Origin: Marisa cornuarietis
Taxonomy: Eukaryota > Mollusca > Gastropoda > Architaenioglossa > Ampullariidae
Reading direction: 5' to 3'
NCBI GenBank assembly: GCA_004794655.1
Contig: SMMW01000622.1
Span: forward strand, 2,604,001-2,668,000
DNA: 64,000 nt
Shown: piece after piece, positions 34,263 through 45,790 of the stretch
Position numbering within the stretch: position 1 is the stretch's first letter
How the letters are laid out: every line of letters begins with the position of its first letter
The notes under the pieces: model-generated
The model's input: only the letters and a program-made list of their open reading frames with translations
What the model was told of the DNA's origin: nothing
Database searches by the model: none
Program-made: the position numbers and the translations under genes

Positions 34263-37200
34263 CTACTGTGGAATAGAAACGAGAGTCTGTTGTCCTTGTG
34301 GCAGATACACAACATTGCGAGACCGTGATAGTTGATAGGCAATGTCTTCTGCAGCTTCCAACTTTCTTAGTTCAACCAAGCCCTCTCCTGCTTCTCCAAA
34401 TGCCTTGGCCAGTAAATCTGCTGCTATTGAGTCACCCTCTGCTGAAATAACGGCAGCTTTCTTTTGCTGTTCAGCCTGAAAATACCAGAAAATAGATATT
34501 TGCTTGAATAACGTGCTGTTTGAACACAACCACTAACAAGAAAGCATGAAATATCTAATCGTTATCCAAATCATTAACAAAAAAGTGAAGTTGTAGGTTT
34601 AAGTCACATTAGGGGTTAATGAGCTGTTCCATGAACCTATTAACAATGCACTATGAACTTATTAACAATGCCTACCTTTTCCACAAATAATGAGTTGCTT
34701 ATTAACAATGCCCTATGAACTTACTAACAATACCTACCTTCTCCACAATAAAGCGTGCTCTTTCTGCCTCTTGTTGTGCTACCTGTTTCATCTCAACGGC
34801 CTCTGTAAACTCGCGGCCAAATGACAGATGTGTCTGTCAAAGAAAATAAAGAAATCAATTCAAATGTTAATAGCTCATATGAAATACAAAGGAATGCATG
34901 ACAATTTTCAAAATCAGTAAAACATCATATGCATTATTTAACACTAGAGGACGAACAGTTCTAAGGACGTGAATCTCTAAATACTGTATACATTGAACAC
35001 TATTCCTAAAAGACAAAATCTCTGGTGTTTTAGACTTTAGAGTTTTCTCATTTTCAAGCAAAGTATTTTTGGCTTTCCTTGGTGCATTAACACATGATCA
35101 TGGCACAAAGGTACCTTGCTCTAAATAAAATGATTAGTTTCATTGATTTTCTGTTATATGGGAACAATAAATCACATGGCCGTTTATTCTATTTCTGATT
35201 TTTGTAAAGCCTTGACTTACCAGTACAGTTCAAACAAATGGACCAAGATGATGATGTAAGATTTAAGTTTCATAAATCTGTATACATGAAGGGTGTGATT
35301 GCAGCACTATACTGTCATGTACACATCCCCACCCAAATTCACACATACATAAAGATGTATGGAACAGTCCTACCAATCTCCCTCTCGTCTACTAGGCCAT
35401 TCTATTTCCCACCAATTTACCAACAGGATCAGATTAAGATGACAAAAATAGAAAGAAAAGTATGCAGCACATTTCCTGGTAGCCCACTCCAAAGTTTGTC
35501 TATTTCAATCACTCTGGGCTGTAACAACAGGAGCAAACTTGCAGACATGGCTGAGAACGTAGCTTGCATTATGCCCAAGGAAAAGGTAAGAATGATAAAT
35601 TGGCAGGTTAAGTGCATAAATTGACTGTTGTAACATGGCTGTCTTTTTGACATGGCCAATACTGGTTTTTCCATTCTAGGAAGTCTGGATGAGCACGTTA
35701 AAATGCCAGCAAAGAGTGAAAAGATATTCTATATTCCAACATCTGCTGCACTGCTACATACACATTTAACCACACATACACAGAATTCAATACAGGTTTA
35801 ACTACACACACAAATACAAACAAGAACTGACCTGTGTTGAATTAATCCTCTGGTGATAACTATGGTGTTATTTCTAGAAACAACTTAATTTGCTAACATG
35901 AAATTTGTTCTCGCGGTCACAACCAAGGCACAAACTTACAAGAGAAATGTCATCGAGGACGAGACCAAACTGCAGAGCACGATCTGTCAACTCTTCACTA
36001 ACTTTCTGGGATACCATCTCTCTCTGTGTGATGAGTTCACTTGCATCAAACTGAGCCTGAAGCAGACAATGCATGTCACTTTCATAATATATTGCCATAA
36101 CTCTTCCTTGCGTAAAATTTAAACTATGGTTAAGTCAGCAGCACTTTAATAATAGCAGATCAACAGTTTATCTGTACTTACGTAGGTCTTAACAGTCTTA
36201 CTTAGCCAGCAAACTTTTCCCCAGTGTCACTAAGATTTAGTACTTCTTTTCTCTTAAAAAAAACTGAAAAGTTACTTCATAATGTAAAAAAGAATAAATT
36301 TGCATTTTAATGCTGGTTACCAATCAAATGTTACTCAAAAATAAAATGTGCCAAACTGAGTCTTACCACAACTGCCTTGAGAACTTCATTTGTGATTGAG
36401 GGCAATACTCTCTCATCATAGTCAATGCCCAAATTAGTATAGATTTTAGGCAACACTGGCACCTGTGGACGGAAGAGGATCCTGAGTGTGATGTTCACAT
36501 TCTGCAAATCTGTGACAGTGAAGAAAGAAAAATGAGATGACAAATTTAAAAAAAAACTTCTAACATCAAGAAAAAGCATGTATCAATATATACTTGATAA
36601 AAAAAATGTACAAGTCGAAAGCAGTCAAAAGACTTTCACCAGTGTCATTTTGCCCCCAACCTTAAGTCAAATTGTCCCATCTATGTTCATTTTGTCCCAA
36701 GTAAGATCACATCATCCGAACACTGAAAGCCGAATCGTCTGAGGGCCAAAGGACAAATCAATCATCATCGACACGTCCTTAGTACGTCAAATATTACTAA
36801 CAGCCATATGGTATTTGAGCACTAGCAGTCACCTATTTCAAACAGAGCCATGAGAAGATTATTTTTTGTTGCCTTTGTCTTTGGTTTGTGTTTGAAGATA
36901 TGCTATTTATTTTTAAATTTCATCATCATTTTCAATGTGTATTCTCACTTTTTGTGTATTGTGTCTACAGCTGAGATATGTGCTGTATAAATCCACATTA
37001 TTATCACAGGCGTCACTGTTTGGGTATTCATATAGCTTGAACCACATCTGACTACATCTGCAGTCAGTTAATAATTTTAATATGGATTCATGCAGCACAG
37101 TTTCAACTGCAGAGTTTAGTAAATGGTGATTGAACTTACTCCAAGGGATGTTTTTTTTTTTTTTTTTTTTCTTATGTTAAAGGATACTTGTATCATTGGT

Positions 37201-38535
37201 GATCGATTTGGCTTTTGGGTTCTGAACAATTCAGCTTTCGGTGATAGGATGATATGGACTTGGCCGGGACGATCTGACTCAGGCTATGGGGCAATATGGT
37301 TTTGGGGATGAAATGGCAAGCCCCCTTTGTTGCTTTCTGTCCTGGGTTCTAATCTTCTATGCTACCTAAAGTCAAGTTAAATAAAACTGTCCTTGTTATA
37401 GCTAAAACATTTAATATAATTTCAAGACTTTTATGAATGGGAAGTCTTTATAATTTATGCTAAACATAAACAGTGCATCAAATAATGAAATGTTCTGAAG
37501 GTCACAGTTTAGAATAAAACAAGGGTGATATCTGTACAACACCAAAAGCTAGTCTCCATGTAACATCATTAAGTTTTCATATAACTGATGTTGTGTAGTT
37601 TTCTTATGAGTGTAATCTGCTTTTGTGTAAATTTGATTGAAACTAGATGATTAACAGCTCCATGAAAGTACAATTAAATTCAAACCTCCTACATGGTTTA
37701 CTTACTAAATTAAAATACAACATAAGCAGTTTACTTTAAGTTCCACTCACTACTACAAATAAATTATAAAAGAAAAAAACATTTTGGCATTTGGCCTTAA
37801 TAGCCTAGGTTAACCTGGTTTTAGTTCAAAGAGAAGATGCCATCAACATCAGATGAAGCAAATTTACCTTTGCTTCCAGTGACCACTGGAACATTGCGAG
37901 GCCTTGACCGGCAGTCAAAAATGATAGGTTTCTGAACCCATGGAATAAGAAAGTGTGTTCCTTCTCCAACAACTTCCTCCTGCACCCCTCTAAAGCGGTC
38001 AAAGATGACCGCCCGATGCCCACCATCAACTGAAAACAGAAAATCAAAGTAATAAAGTGTATCCCTAAGTGCTATTTACTCGTTTAGCGAAATACCTGCA
38101 CTCTAGAGCGATTTTGGAGTTTAACTACTCAAATTTGTTCATAAAATACCAAAGAAAAAAAATTGCACAGAACTATCCTCCCTACCTTACTCGCGACCCC
38201 ACCAACCTTGGGGTTTGAGAAACAGCGAAGCATTCTCAGGTAACATTAAAGTGATAGATCATGTATTTATTCACGTTGCAAGATTTGAAATGTGAGTTAT
38301 AACAACCTCCTTGTACATGACAGACACACTTAGCTTTATTTGGTGGCGACCAAAGCACAGTATTAATGTACGACTATCTAAAGAATGCGTCGCATGGTGT
38401 TCACCACCACGGTTCGAGTTTAATTTTAAAATCACATAAAACTATACCGTTATATAGTGCTGTCTGAACAACACCTCCAACCACGGCAATGCCGATGCCA
38501 AGTTTACCAAGAGCGCCTAATAATCTTTGTGCCAT
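34263..38535 (-). CDS. PHB1: Prohibitin 1
   Basis: Six minus-strand exons (38448-38535, 37868-38029, 36367-36509, 35940-36056, 34738-34833, 34263-34475) join in frame to 272 residues, exactly the human PHB1 length. Residues about 8-28 form the hydrophobic membrane anchor ([18 protein letters not shown]). The SPFH/band-7 domain follows with [53 protein letters not shown] and [13 protein letters not shown] coiled coil ([20 protein letters not shown]) precedes the conserved [17 protein letters not shown] and the end VSIPQ. Prohibitin 1 assembles with prohibitin 2 into ring complexes of the mitochondrial inner membrane that chaperone membrane proteins. The promoter has NRF1-like and ETS-like sites. 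Intron 2 holds an inverted-repeat element, and the last intron carries a tandem duplication of the exon 5 donor. Confidence 0.97.
34638..34750 (-). repeat. 62-bp tandem duplication covering the PHB1 exon 5 donor
   Basis: Two copies, offset by 62 bases, span intron sequence plus the last bases of exon 5. The real donor (GAGAAG then GTAGGT at 34738/34737) has a near-copy GAAAAG then GTAGGC at 34676/34675. Use of the copy would add 62 bases, shift the frame and meet a stop soon after, since the added segment reads into TAA. Confidence 0.75.
34834..35939. other. PHB1 intron 4, nothing recognised
   Basis: Non-coding AT-rich intron; the plus-strand ORF 35238-35624 has no domain and lies antisense to the intron. 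Confidence 0.6.
36617..37337. mobile_element. Non-autonomous inverted-repeat element with about 20-bp modules
   Basis: The outer ends are GAAAGCA (36617) and its complement TGCTTTC (37331-37337). The left arm carries TCATTTTGCCCCCAACC, TCAAATTGTCCCATCT, TCATTTTGTCCCAAGT, TCACATCATCCGAACA, CGAATCGTCTGAGGGC. The right arm, on the minus strand, carries CCATTTCATCCCCAAA, ATATTGCCCCATAGCC, TCAGATCGTCCCGGCC, TCCATATCATCCTATC, TGAATTGTTCAGAACC. Interior sequence is AT-rich with a T run at about 37148-37170 and no coding potential. No clear target duplication. It lies in PHB1 intron 2. Confidence 0.6.
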
Positions 38536-38588
38536 ATCTTCCTGATGAAAATTTTGTCCGTCACTGACGAAATCAACACATGGGGGAC

Positions 38589-38615
38589 ACCGGAAATTCT
38601 AAGTGCGCTTGCGCA
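38589..38615 (-). promoter_or_regulatory. ETS-like and NRF1-like sites upstream of PHB1
   Basis: ACCGGAAAT (38589-38597) fits an ETS/GABP site and TGCGCTTGCGCA (38604-38615) is one base from the NRF1 palindrome TGCGCATGCGCA. Both lie 54-80 bases upstream of the PHB1 ATG. These two factors commonly drive nuclear genes for mitochondrial proteins. Motifs are seen; function is inferred. Confidence 0.5.
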
Positions 38616-38659
38616 CAGATGCGCATTGCCTATGTTCGAGACAAGTCAGATGAAAAGAT

Positions 38660-40055
38660 TATTAGAAGCTCTTTTGTCACATTTGTGTGAGATTTTACAC
38701 GTTCTCTTTCTTCGCTTTCGCACTAAAATACACTTCGCACGCGACTTTCAGAATGAAGACTAAAGTCGAAGTAATAGATCCACGGAACTGTGTGAAACAC
38801 TATTATACAATTCCTTGAGTAGGTCTGCTTTTCACGAGCAGTTCAGTCAGTACAGCATAGCATAGGCGACTCCCGATTTTGCGTGCTGAAACTGCGTGAG
38901 TCTGAAATAAAATCTGGTCGATTATTGTTTTTAAAAAACCGCGAATTTTATTAAGATGCTATGGGGACCATTCTTTCATATGTCGTCAGTAAAAAATATT
39001 ATTACCAGCTACATCGGTTGTGATCGATAGAGATTCAATCAATGACAATAACAATGACCAACTTTAATTGCCTCAGTAGGCAATTTGAATAAGGGAATGT
39101 GCTCGAGTTCAACAGTGAAAAAAAGAGAAAAAGAAAAAATAAGTGGCCAAGTCAATTATATATATATATATTTTTTTTAAACTTACATCAAGGATAATCA
39201 TGTGTGGACCTACAACATCACACACACACACACACACCATTGACAGTTCACCTGAGATTGAGCAGCTGGACTGCAGATGGCACAAATGATTTCAGGTGTC
39301 TGTTACTTTTACATAAAGGGATGGCATAACGTTTACCTGAGCTTAATAATACAAATTCTTTTGTTAGTACATGTTCAGGTAATGATGCATGAAGCTTTCC
39401 GTACTATTTGTTGGTCACAGAAAGAAGCTATCCCTCTGTTTGATACCAATTATCTTAGAACAGATGTTCACAACACTGTTCAGACTATTCTTATCATGGA
39501 CAGTGTAACGTTTTGGGTGAAGAGTGCAGTTATAAATGGATGCGAGCGTGAGTGTACATCTACATGTAGCTACACTCGCGGCACTCTTCTTCATTTTTCA
39601 CACAAAAAGGGCCGGCCAACGATTACAACATTTAATGTTCCAAAAGAAAAGTAGAAATGAGATGGTAAAAAAAAATAGAGAACTGTCTAGAACTAATAAA
39701 ACTGACTAATACTGAAGGTTAAGGTCCCTTCTTCCCCGGCAAATGTAACCTGTCTGCTTTGTCGTTTCACCACAGACCTTCATTTTATGAAGGTCCGTGG
39801 TTTCACTGGTCAGATATATCGAAGGTAGGTAGACAGCCTCATACAGGTTACAGCTGGGTTGCTGACCGGCGAACTGTATCCAAGACAAGTGTAAGATTGC
39901 ACGAAAAAGTCCATCCAAATTCACGAATCACAATCTAAAGATACCAACGGAACACAAGAGTAGATCCCGGCTTGAAGATCAGCCTTGCTGGAGGAGTCCC
40001 AGGCGGAATGTAGTCAACAAATGCCGTCTCTGTGTCATTCAGTTCTTGGTGGAAG
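38660..40055. other. Intergenic DNA, no gene recognised
   Basis: The ORFs 39277-39654 and 39706-39924 lack recognisable domains. A perfect 9-base inverted repeat GAAGAGTGC/GCACTCTTC (39519 and 39581) with inner arms GAGTGTA/TACACTC forms a hairpin. The interval 39700-40050 reads like an old repeat that later received the LINE at 40318. Confidence 0.4.
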
Positions 40056-40304
40056 GATGTCCGCTGAATCTGGAACTCGGCTTAGCAGTGCTTACTCCCC
40101 AGTGTGAGCAGGCTTCCAATTTCTACCCTTCGGTAGAGAGCTGTCAGCGTCCGTTATAAAACGTCTGCTGGTGGTGTGCAGGTCAGTCTTGACTGCAAGA
40201 TGTCCGCTGAATCCGGAGTTCAGCTTAGCAGTGCTGACTCCCCAGTGTAAGCAGGCATCCAATTCGGTAGAGAGATGTCAGCTGGTGGCGTACAGGTCAG
40301 TCTG
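40056..40304. repeat. About 143-bp tandem repeat, two copies
   Basis: Two copies beginning GATGTCCGCTGAATC (40056 and 40199) share CAGCTTAGCAGTGCT-like, CTCCCCAGTGT and GGTAGAGAG blocks and end with a GTCAGTCT block; the second is shorter because of an internal deletion. The LINE insertion site lies at the end of copy two. Confidence 0.7.
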
Positions 40305-40317
40305 GACCGAGAGATCT

Positions 40318-42235
40318 TGTTGTTGTTGTTGTTGTCTTTGAAAGGGAAAGTGCTTCCACCGAAAGGCGATTTCGCACTGTGGAGGGGGGGGGCAAGGGGG
40401 GAGCAAGGGGGAACTGGAGGTGGTGGTGGTAAGGAAGGGAAGGGACCGGGAGAAGGGTTGTTGTTCTCTTTCGCGCAGGTGTTGTTTACTGGTGTTGGTG
40501 CCCTCTGCCATCTGTAGTGCCGTGCTCTTATGTCCTGTAGGCCTGCCAAGCCCGCAGAGGTGGCGTACTCTCCAGGTTGCCGGATCTCTGAGGTTGCCCT
40601 ATTTCTATATCCTAGACTTAGTTTGAGGACTTATTCAAGTTGTTTTTATACTGATTTGAAGAATAATGTTATGCTAGCAAGCTCATTTGTTCAGATATAT
40701 CCTAATCTATGGGTTATTGTTTCAGTTATCAGAGTTTCCCAGGGGGAGGAGCTATTTAGTCATACCCTTTTATCTGTTTATATGAGCTTAGCATGAGGGT
40801 GGCTTGTCACCATTGTTACTACTAATGACAGTATAGTATGCCACTGCTCTTTTGGTGGGTTAAGACAGTTGTTAATGTTCAGTGCCAGCCTATGTTTATT
40901 TAAGACCTGTCTTAATTCTTCTCTTTCTTCTTTGTTTTCATGACATTCCAAAAGCACATGTGGGGTGCTAAGCCTATCCCCACATATGCATGTTATAGGG
41001 TCTTTGTATTTAATTAAATATTCTCCACTTAGCCTCATTCTAGTTATCTTAGACTGGCGGGGCCTACTTGAATTAAAAAAAAGTAGCGTATTACTGGGTT
41101 GGTCATCTACCAGTCGCCTAGTTCCTTTACCTTCAGTTTTATATTTCTCCTGCCATCTTGTTTGTATTGCTGGTTTTATGGCTATTCTTCTCTCAGTTGG
41201 TGAAATAGAGATGTTTAGGGTGGTGACTTTAGGACTGCTACTCTGCTTTACAGCCAGTTTCGCTAGTTTGTCAGCTTTCTCGTTTCCTTGAATCCCAATA
41301 TGGGAGGGGACCCAAAGGAACCTGACGTCTCCGTTTTCCTTGTTAATTTTATTTATGAGGGACAGTATCTCATATACAATGTCTATTCTGTTGGATGATT
41401 GGTTTTTAAGTGCCTGGAGTGCTGACAGGGAGTCCGATAGTATAAGGAATTGTCGTTGTTCAGTGTCTCTCAGCTTGAGTTGTGTCGTCTCAAGAGCTGT
41501 CTGTATAGCAGTCATCTCGGCTGTGAAGATTGACGTGTGGGTTGGGAGTTTGATTGAAAGGGTCATGTTGTCAGGAGAATAGATTCCCAGCCCGGTTACT
41601 TGCGCTTCAGGGTCGTGGGAGCCATCCGTATAGATTTGTGTATAGTCCTTGTAGGTGGTGCTCAGTTTGAGTTTGATCTCTGAGGTGATTTGGTAATGGT
41701 GGCTTTCTTTGTTGTATTTGGTGAGGTCAGTGTCTATTTGTGGTCGCGGAAGTGTCCAAGGTGGAGTTTGCATGTTGGTGTGTGGGTAGGGTGCTGTAAT
41801 TGCCGTTTCTGCTCCTTTTGTGTTTTCTATATGTTGGGTGTGTTGTTGAATAGTGGGTTGTGGGGTGGGGCGGCCCGTTCTGTGTCTGTGGGGTTGTATG
41901 TGGATCTGTCGGACTGGGTGGTCGGTAGGGAAACACTGCGTCTTATAGTAGTAGTTGGCTGTCCTCTCCTTGATAATCAGGTCTATTGGTTTTTGTCCCG
42001 TCTCTGCCAATACCGACAGGTTTGGAGTGTGCGAAGGTACACCCAACACTACTTTTAATGCTCCGGCCTGGACTGACTGGAGTTTAGCTATGTGGTTTGA
42101 CCTCAGGTGAACTAGGAGTGGGGCTGCATAAAGCAGCTTTGACATTACATGGGCTTGGTATAGGTTAAGAAGGGATTTTGGGTGGGTGCCCCAGTTGTTA
42201 CCACTTACTACTCTCATTAGGTTGATTCCCTTTTT
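40318..42235 (-). mobile_element. 5'-truncated RNase H LINE, recent copy
   Basis: A 13-bp target duplication GACCGAGAGATCT (40305-40317 and 42236-42248) brackets the element. On the minus strand a long open frame (42235 down to 40778, about 485 element residues) starts inside the RT C-terminal region (NNWGTHPKSLLNLYQAHVMS, SKLLYAAPLLVHLRSN) and runs into RNase H with QIYTDGSHDPE, FTAEMTAIQTAL, LILSDSLSALQAL and GNEKADKLAKLA. A zinc-knuckle-like CICGDRLSTPHVLLEC follows. The 3'UTR ends in an ACAACAAC tail. The first residues of the annotated frame beyond 42235 are flanking DNA. The lack of stops indicates a young insertion. Confidence 0.88.
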
Positions 42236-42370
42236 GACCGAGAGATCTCCCCTGAATGCCCCACTTAATTCCCCGTTCACAGGTCTTGACCAATCGCATG
42301 CTAAACAGCTGGGTCACTATGGTGATCGCCTAGTGACACTAGCTATAGCTACGTGGGATCCACGCCGATC

Positions 42371-42545
42371 AAATAATAATAATAATAATAATAGTGAAGA
42401 TTTTTATAGCGCATATTCACACTCATAGAGAGCATGCTCTTAGCGCTTAAAACGAGGAAGAGACGTGGACTAAGTAGACACAGAACAAAGGGGACGAAAG
42501 AAAACGACAGTACTGACGAAACAGAAAACATTAAAAGGCATCAAG
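42371..42545 (-). mobile_element. LINE 3'-end copy A (L2/CR1-like tail)
   Basis: A (AAT)n run is followed by TTTTTATAGCGCATATTCAC and GCTCTTAGCGCTTAAAAC, then about 100 more bases nearly identical to copy B at 42802. The orientation (repeat at the left) implies a minus-strand element. It sits between CCACGCCGAT and ATCGGCGTGG, which are inverted relative to each other. Confidence 0.6.
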
Positions 42546-42801
42546 TAACAGGAACAGAAAAATACATTAATTTACTTTGTGGTGTAATCGGCGTGGATTC
42601 TCACCCGAATTAGACTGTGTCGGGTAGAGCTACGTACCACACCATGTTGACTTACTCCAAAAATTAATCTTTTGTAACTAAGAAGTCTCACATTCTTTAT
42701 TGCGTCATGGTGTGATGTAATATGCAGGTCTGCGTCACACGGTCACGTAGCTACTCAAGAACGTGCCGCTGTTCTATATAAGCACGATTCACGAACTTGT
42801 A

Positions 42802-43280
42802 TTAATAATAATAATAATAATAGTGAAGATTTTTATAGCGCATATTCACACTCATAGAGAGCATGCTCTTAGCGCTTAAAACGAGGAAGAGACGTGGACT
42901 AAGTAGATACAGAACAAAGGGGACGAAAGAAAACGACAGTACTGACGAAACAGAAAACAAAAGGCATCAAGTAACAGGAACAGAGAAATATAGTGATTCT
43001 GCGAGAAAGATGGGTAAAGTAGCAAGAGGGAAGGGGGGAGGGTAAGAAGGACTAGCATTGTGTGGACTGTGTTAGGAGTAATGCTCAAGGAAGAGGTGGG
43101 TTTTCAGTGCAGATTTGAAAGATTCAGTTGTAGGAAGGTGGCGGATATGGAAAGGAAGAGAGTTCCATTGTTTTGCAGCACAGTAGCCAAAAGTCCTGTG
43201 ACCATATGTTGTTGTTCTGGTGACAGGAACAGTTAGAATACGGTCGTCAGACGAAGAGCGTAGTTGTCTAATTAGTGGAC
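42802..43280 (-). mobile_element. LINE 3'-end copy B (L2/CR1-like tail)
   Basis: The first 175 bases are almost identical to copy A. It continues further, through AAGAGAGTTCCATTGTTTTG and GCAGCACAG blocks that match the 3' part of the minus-strand LINE at 23313-24791 (AAGAGAGTTCCACTG, GCAGCACAG). So it belongs to the same broad LINE group, truncated before the RT. Confidence 0.6.
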
Positions 43281-43869
43281 TGCTTGCAGACGATTTTGTT
43301 TATTGAAGTCATAGAACGAGGCTTTAGACGACAAGGGTTCGGGTTTAGTCACGAAACAGTTTAACTACTAGAACGAGGCTTTGGACGACAAAGCTTCCGG
43401 TTTATTTATATTCATTGTTTAAGCTCGCCGAGACTAACAGCGGAGAACTTCGCAAGATGCTCGCGTTGGTCTCGGCAGACAGACAGCAGTCCACCTATAC
43501 ACGTCCGTGATCTAAGCTTTTGAACAATTAATAAAGTAAAAAGTAGTTTGAGCCGCGAAACGTTACAGAGAGAGATTGCGAAACCAGCATACAAATGAGA
43601 AAGATAAAAGACTCTCAATAAATGACTGGTAGAAACGACCTAAGATATTGCTTTACTAACTGAAAAACTACTTAACTTACGAAGAAGGTACATTCTTTGT
43701 TGGCCACGCTTAACAATGTGTTCGGTGTTTAAATTCCATCTGAGCAAGGAATATTTCGTAACAGCTTCTTTGGAACGGCTTTCTTTATACGTTGTGAATC
43801 ACACCAGTCATTATCACCAAGTTTTTTTGTTTTTGTTTTTTGGTTTTTTTGTTTGTTCGTTTGTTTCTG
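43281..43869. other. Unassigned DNA between LINE copies
   Basis: A block AGAACGAGGCTTTAGACGAC at 43313 recurs with small changes at 43370. A hairpin with arms GCCGAGACTAACAGCG and CGCGTTGGTCTCGGC lies at 43427-43475. No coding sequence is recognised. Confidence 0.4.
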
Positions 43870-45790
43870 ATTCAACATTCTGCCGATCATTGCAACGCTC
43901 CCTAATTGCAGAATATCCTCCTCACCGACATAAATGTAGACCTTATGCAGGCACACTGGAAGGAGAGCTGCAATATATTTTCAAAGGATTTTCAAATACA
44001 CTCATTCATCCTGCACTGTTTGGGCCTAATTTACTAACATTGTCAGATTCAGTGTACCATGTAAAAATGCTCGTTGAACCCCATGTGTTGGGGAAAATGC
44101 ACTATACAAGTCATCTCTGTTTTGTGCCTCTTGTATTGCTCCTCTTTGCCACGTCGACATCCCGTCAACAATATTGTCAGTGTATGTCAAGGTTTTGTAT
44201 TTTAACGCTATATGTAGATGATTTTGCACTTTGTATACGAGGAAAGTTTTTACCTGGTCTGGAGAGACAATTACAGTTATGTGTAAACCACATCTCAAAG
44301 TGGGTATTAGAAAACGGTTTCAAATTTTCTCACCCAAAAGCTGTATGTATTCACTTTACAAAACTAAGAGGTCCTTTTCCTGAACCTTCAATACATGTAA
44401 ATAGAACAGCACTCAAGGTAGTGGAAGAGGTCCATTTCTTTGTGTTATTTTTGATCGTAAACTCTCTTTTCAGAACCACATCCATCATCTTCAGGCTTCT
44501 TGTCCGAAGGCTCTAGATATATTGAGAGTGATAAGTAACACAAACTGGGGTGCAGACCAAATCACTTTACTCCGTTTGTATCGTTCCTTAGTACGTTCAA
44601 AATTAGATTATGGATGCATAGTCTATGGATCAGCCAGGACATCATACCTAAAAAGGCTAGACACTGTGCACCATCACGGCCTGAGAATTTGTCTTGGAGC
44701 TTTCAGAACTACTCCAATACACAGTCTATATATGCAGAGGCAGGTGAACCCCCTCTAGAATTACGCCGACTAAAACTAATGTTGTCCTATGTCTCGAAAC
44801 TTCGAGCTCTGCCCCAAAACCCTGCTTTCCACTCAGTTTTCTCAGTTCAGTTTCTGGAGAAATATAGGGCACGTGAACATGAACAAAAACCTCTACCCAT
44901 ACGAGCTCACCCCCATCTTCAGAAATTGGGAATGGACCCCCAGAAAACAGCACCAATTGCACTGACCAGAACACCACCATGGCTACTTCCCACACCTGAA
45001 ATTCGTTTTGACCTATCCAACCAAAAAAAAGGTGAAACCCCTGACATAGTCTATCAGCAACTTTTCAGAGAAATAGTCACAGACTATCCTGATTTCTGTC
45101 ACATATACAGTGATGGATCCAAAAATACTGAAAAAGAAACTGTAGCAGCTGCAGCAGTGCCGATGGACATTTCCACACCACCACTGACAGCTCGCTTGGA
45201 AGGTCATAGCTCCATTTTTTCTGCAGAGTTAAAAGCCCTTCTACTTGCACTGCAGTATATCCATACATCTAAAGAGAAAAACTTCTTAGTTATTTCAGAC
45301 TCTTTGTCATCCCTACTTGCACTTCACTCTCAACGTTTAGATCACCCACTACTGGTTCAACTCTTTGAACTTTTATCATTACTACAAAATAACAATTTTG
45401 ACATTATCTTTATTTGGGTTCCTGGCCATGCAAATATTCCAGGAAACACTAAAGCTGATGAGGCAGCAAAAAAGGCCCTTCAACAACCACTTGTGGTCCA
45501 TACAACATTTGCCTCAGATTGGTACGCTTCTGCTAAAATGTATATCTCACAACTTTGGCAGCTTCATTGGGACTCCATGAAGCACAACAAGCTTCACGCT
45601 GTTTTTCCAAAACTAGCAGACTGTATAACACAAGAATTTCTAAACCGACGAGAAAAAGTGGTTATAAATAGACTAAAAGCTGGACACTCATTTATCACTC
45701 ACCGATTTTTGCTTGCAGGAGTAAACCCCCCACTTTGTCCTTCGTCTGTTTCTGTTTAAAACGAGTGCTATTTTTGTTGTTGTTGTTGTT
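43870..45790 (+). mobile_element. Decayed RT/RNase H LINE
   Basis: Plus-strand frames show a YVDDFALC catalytic box (about 44210), LERQLQLCVNHISKW, a VISNTNWGADQITLLRLYRS segment with SKLDYGCIVYGSAR, then after a frame change near 44735 a region with LRRLKLMLSYVSKLRA. An RNase H follows (CHIYSDGSKN, FSAELKALLLALQ, FLVISDSLSSLLAL, IPGNTKADEAAKKAL). The expected zinc-knuckle end is missing: the frame stops soon after VNPPLCP. A GTT repeat tail ends the copy at about 45790. The 5' RT half is badly degraded. The family resembles RNase H-bearing non-LTR elements common in arthropods and molluscs. Confidence 0.8.

Noticed and set aside
39277..39654. 125-codon plus-strand ORF upstream of PHB1
   Set aside because: No recognisable motif, and part of it is generated by the hairpin at 39519-39589.
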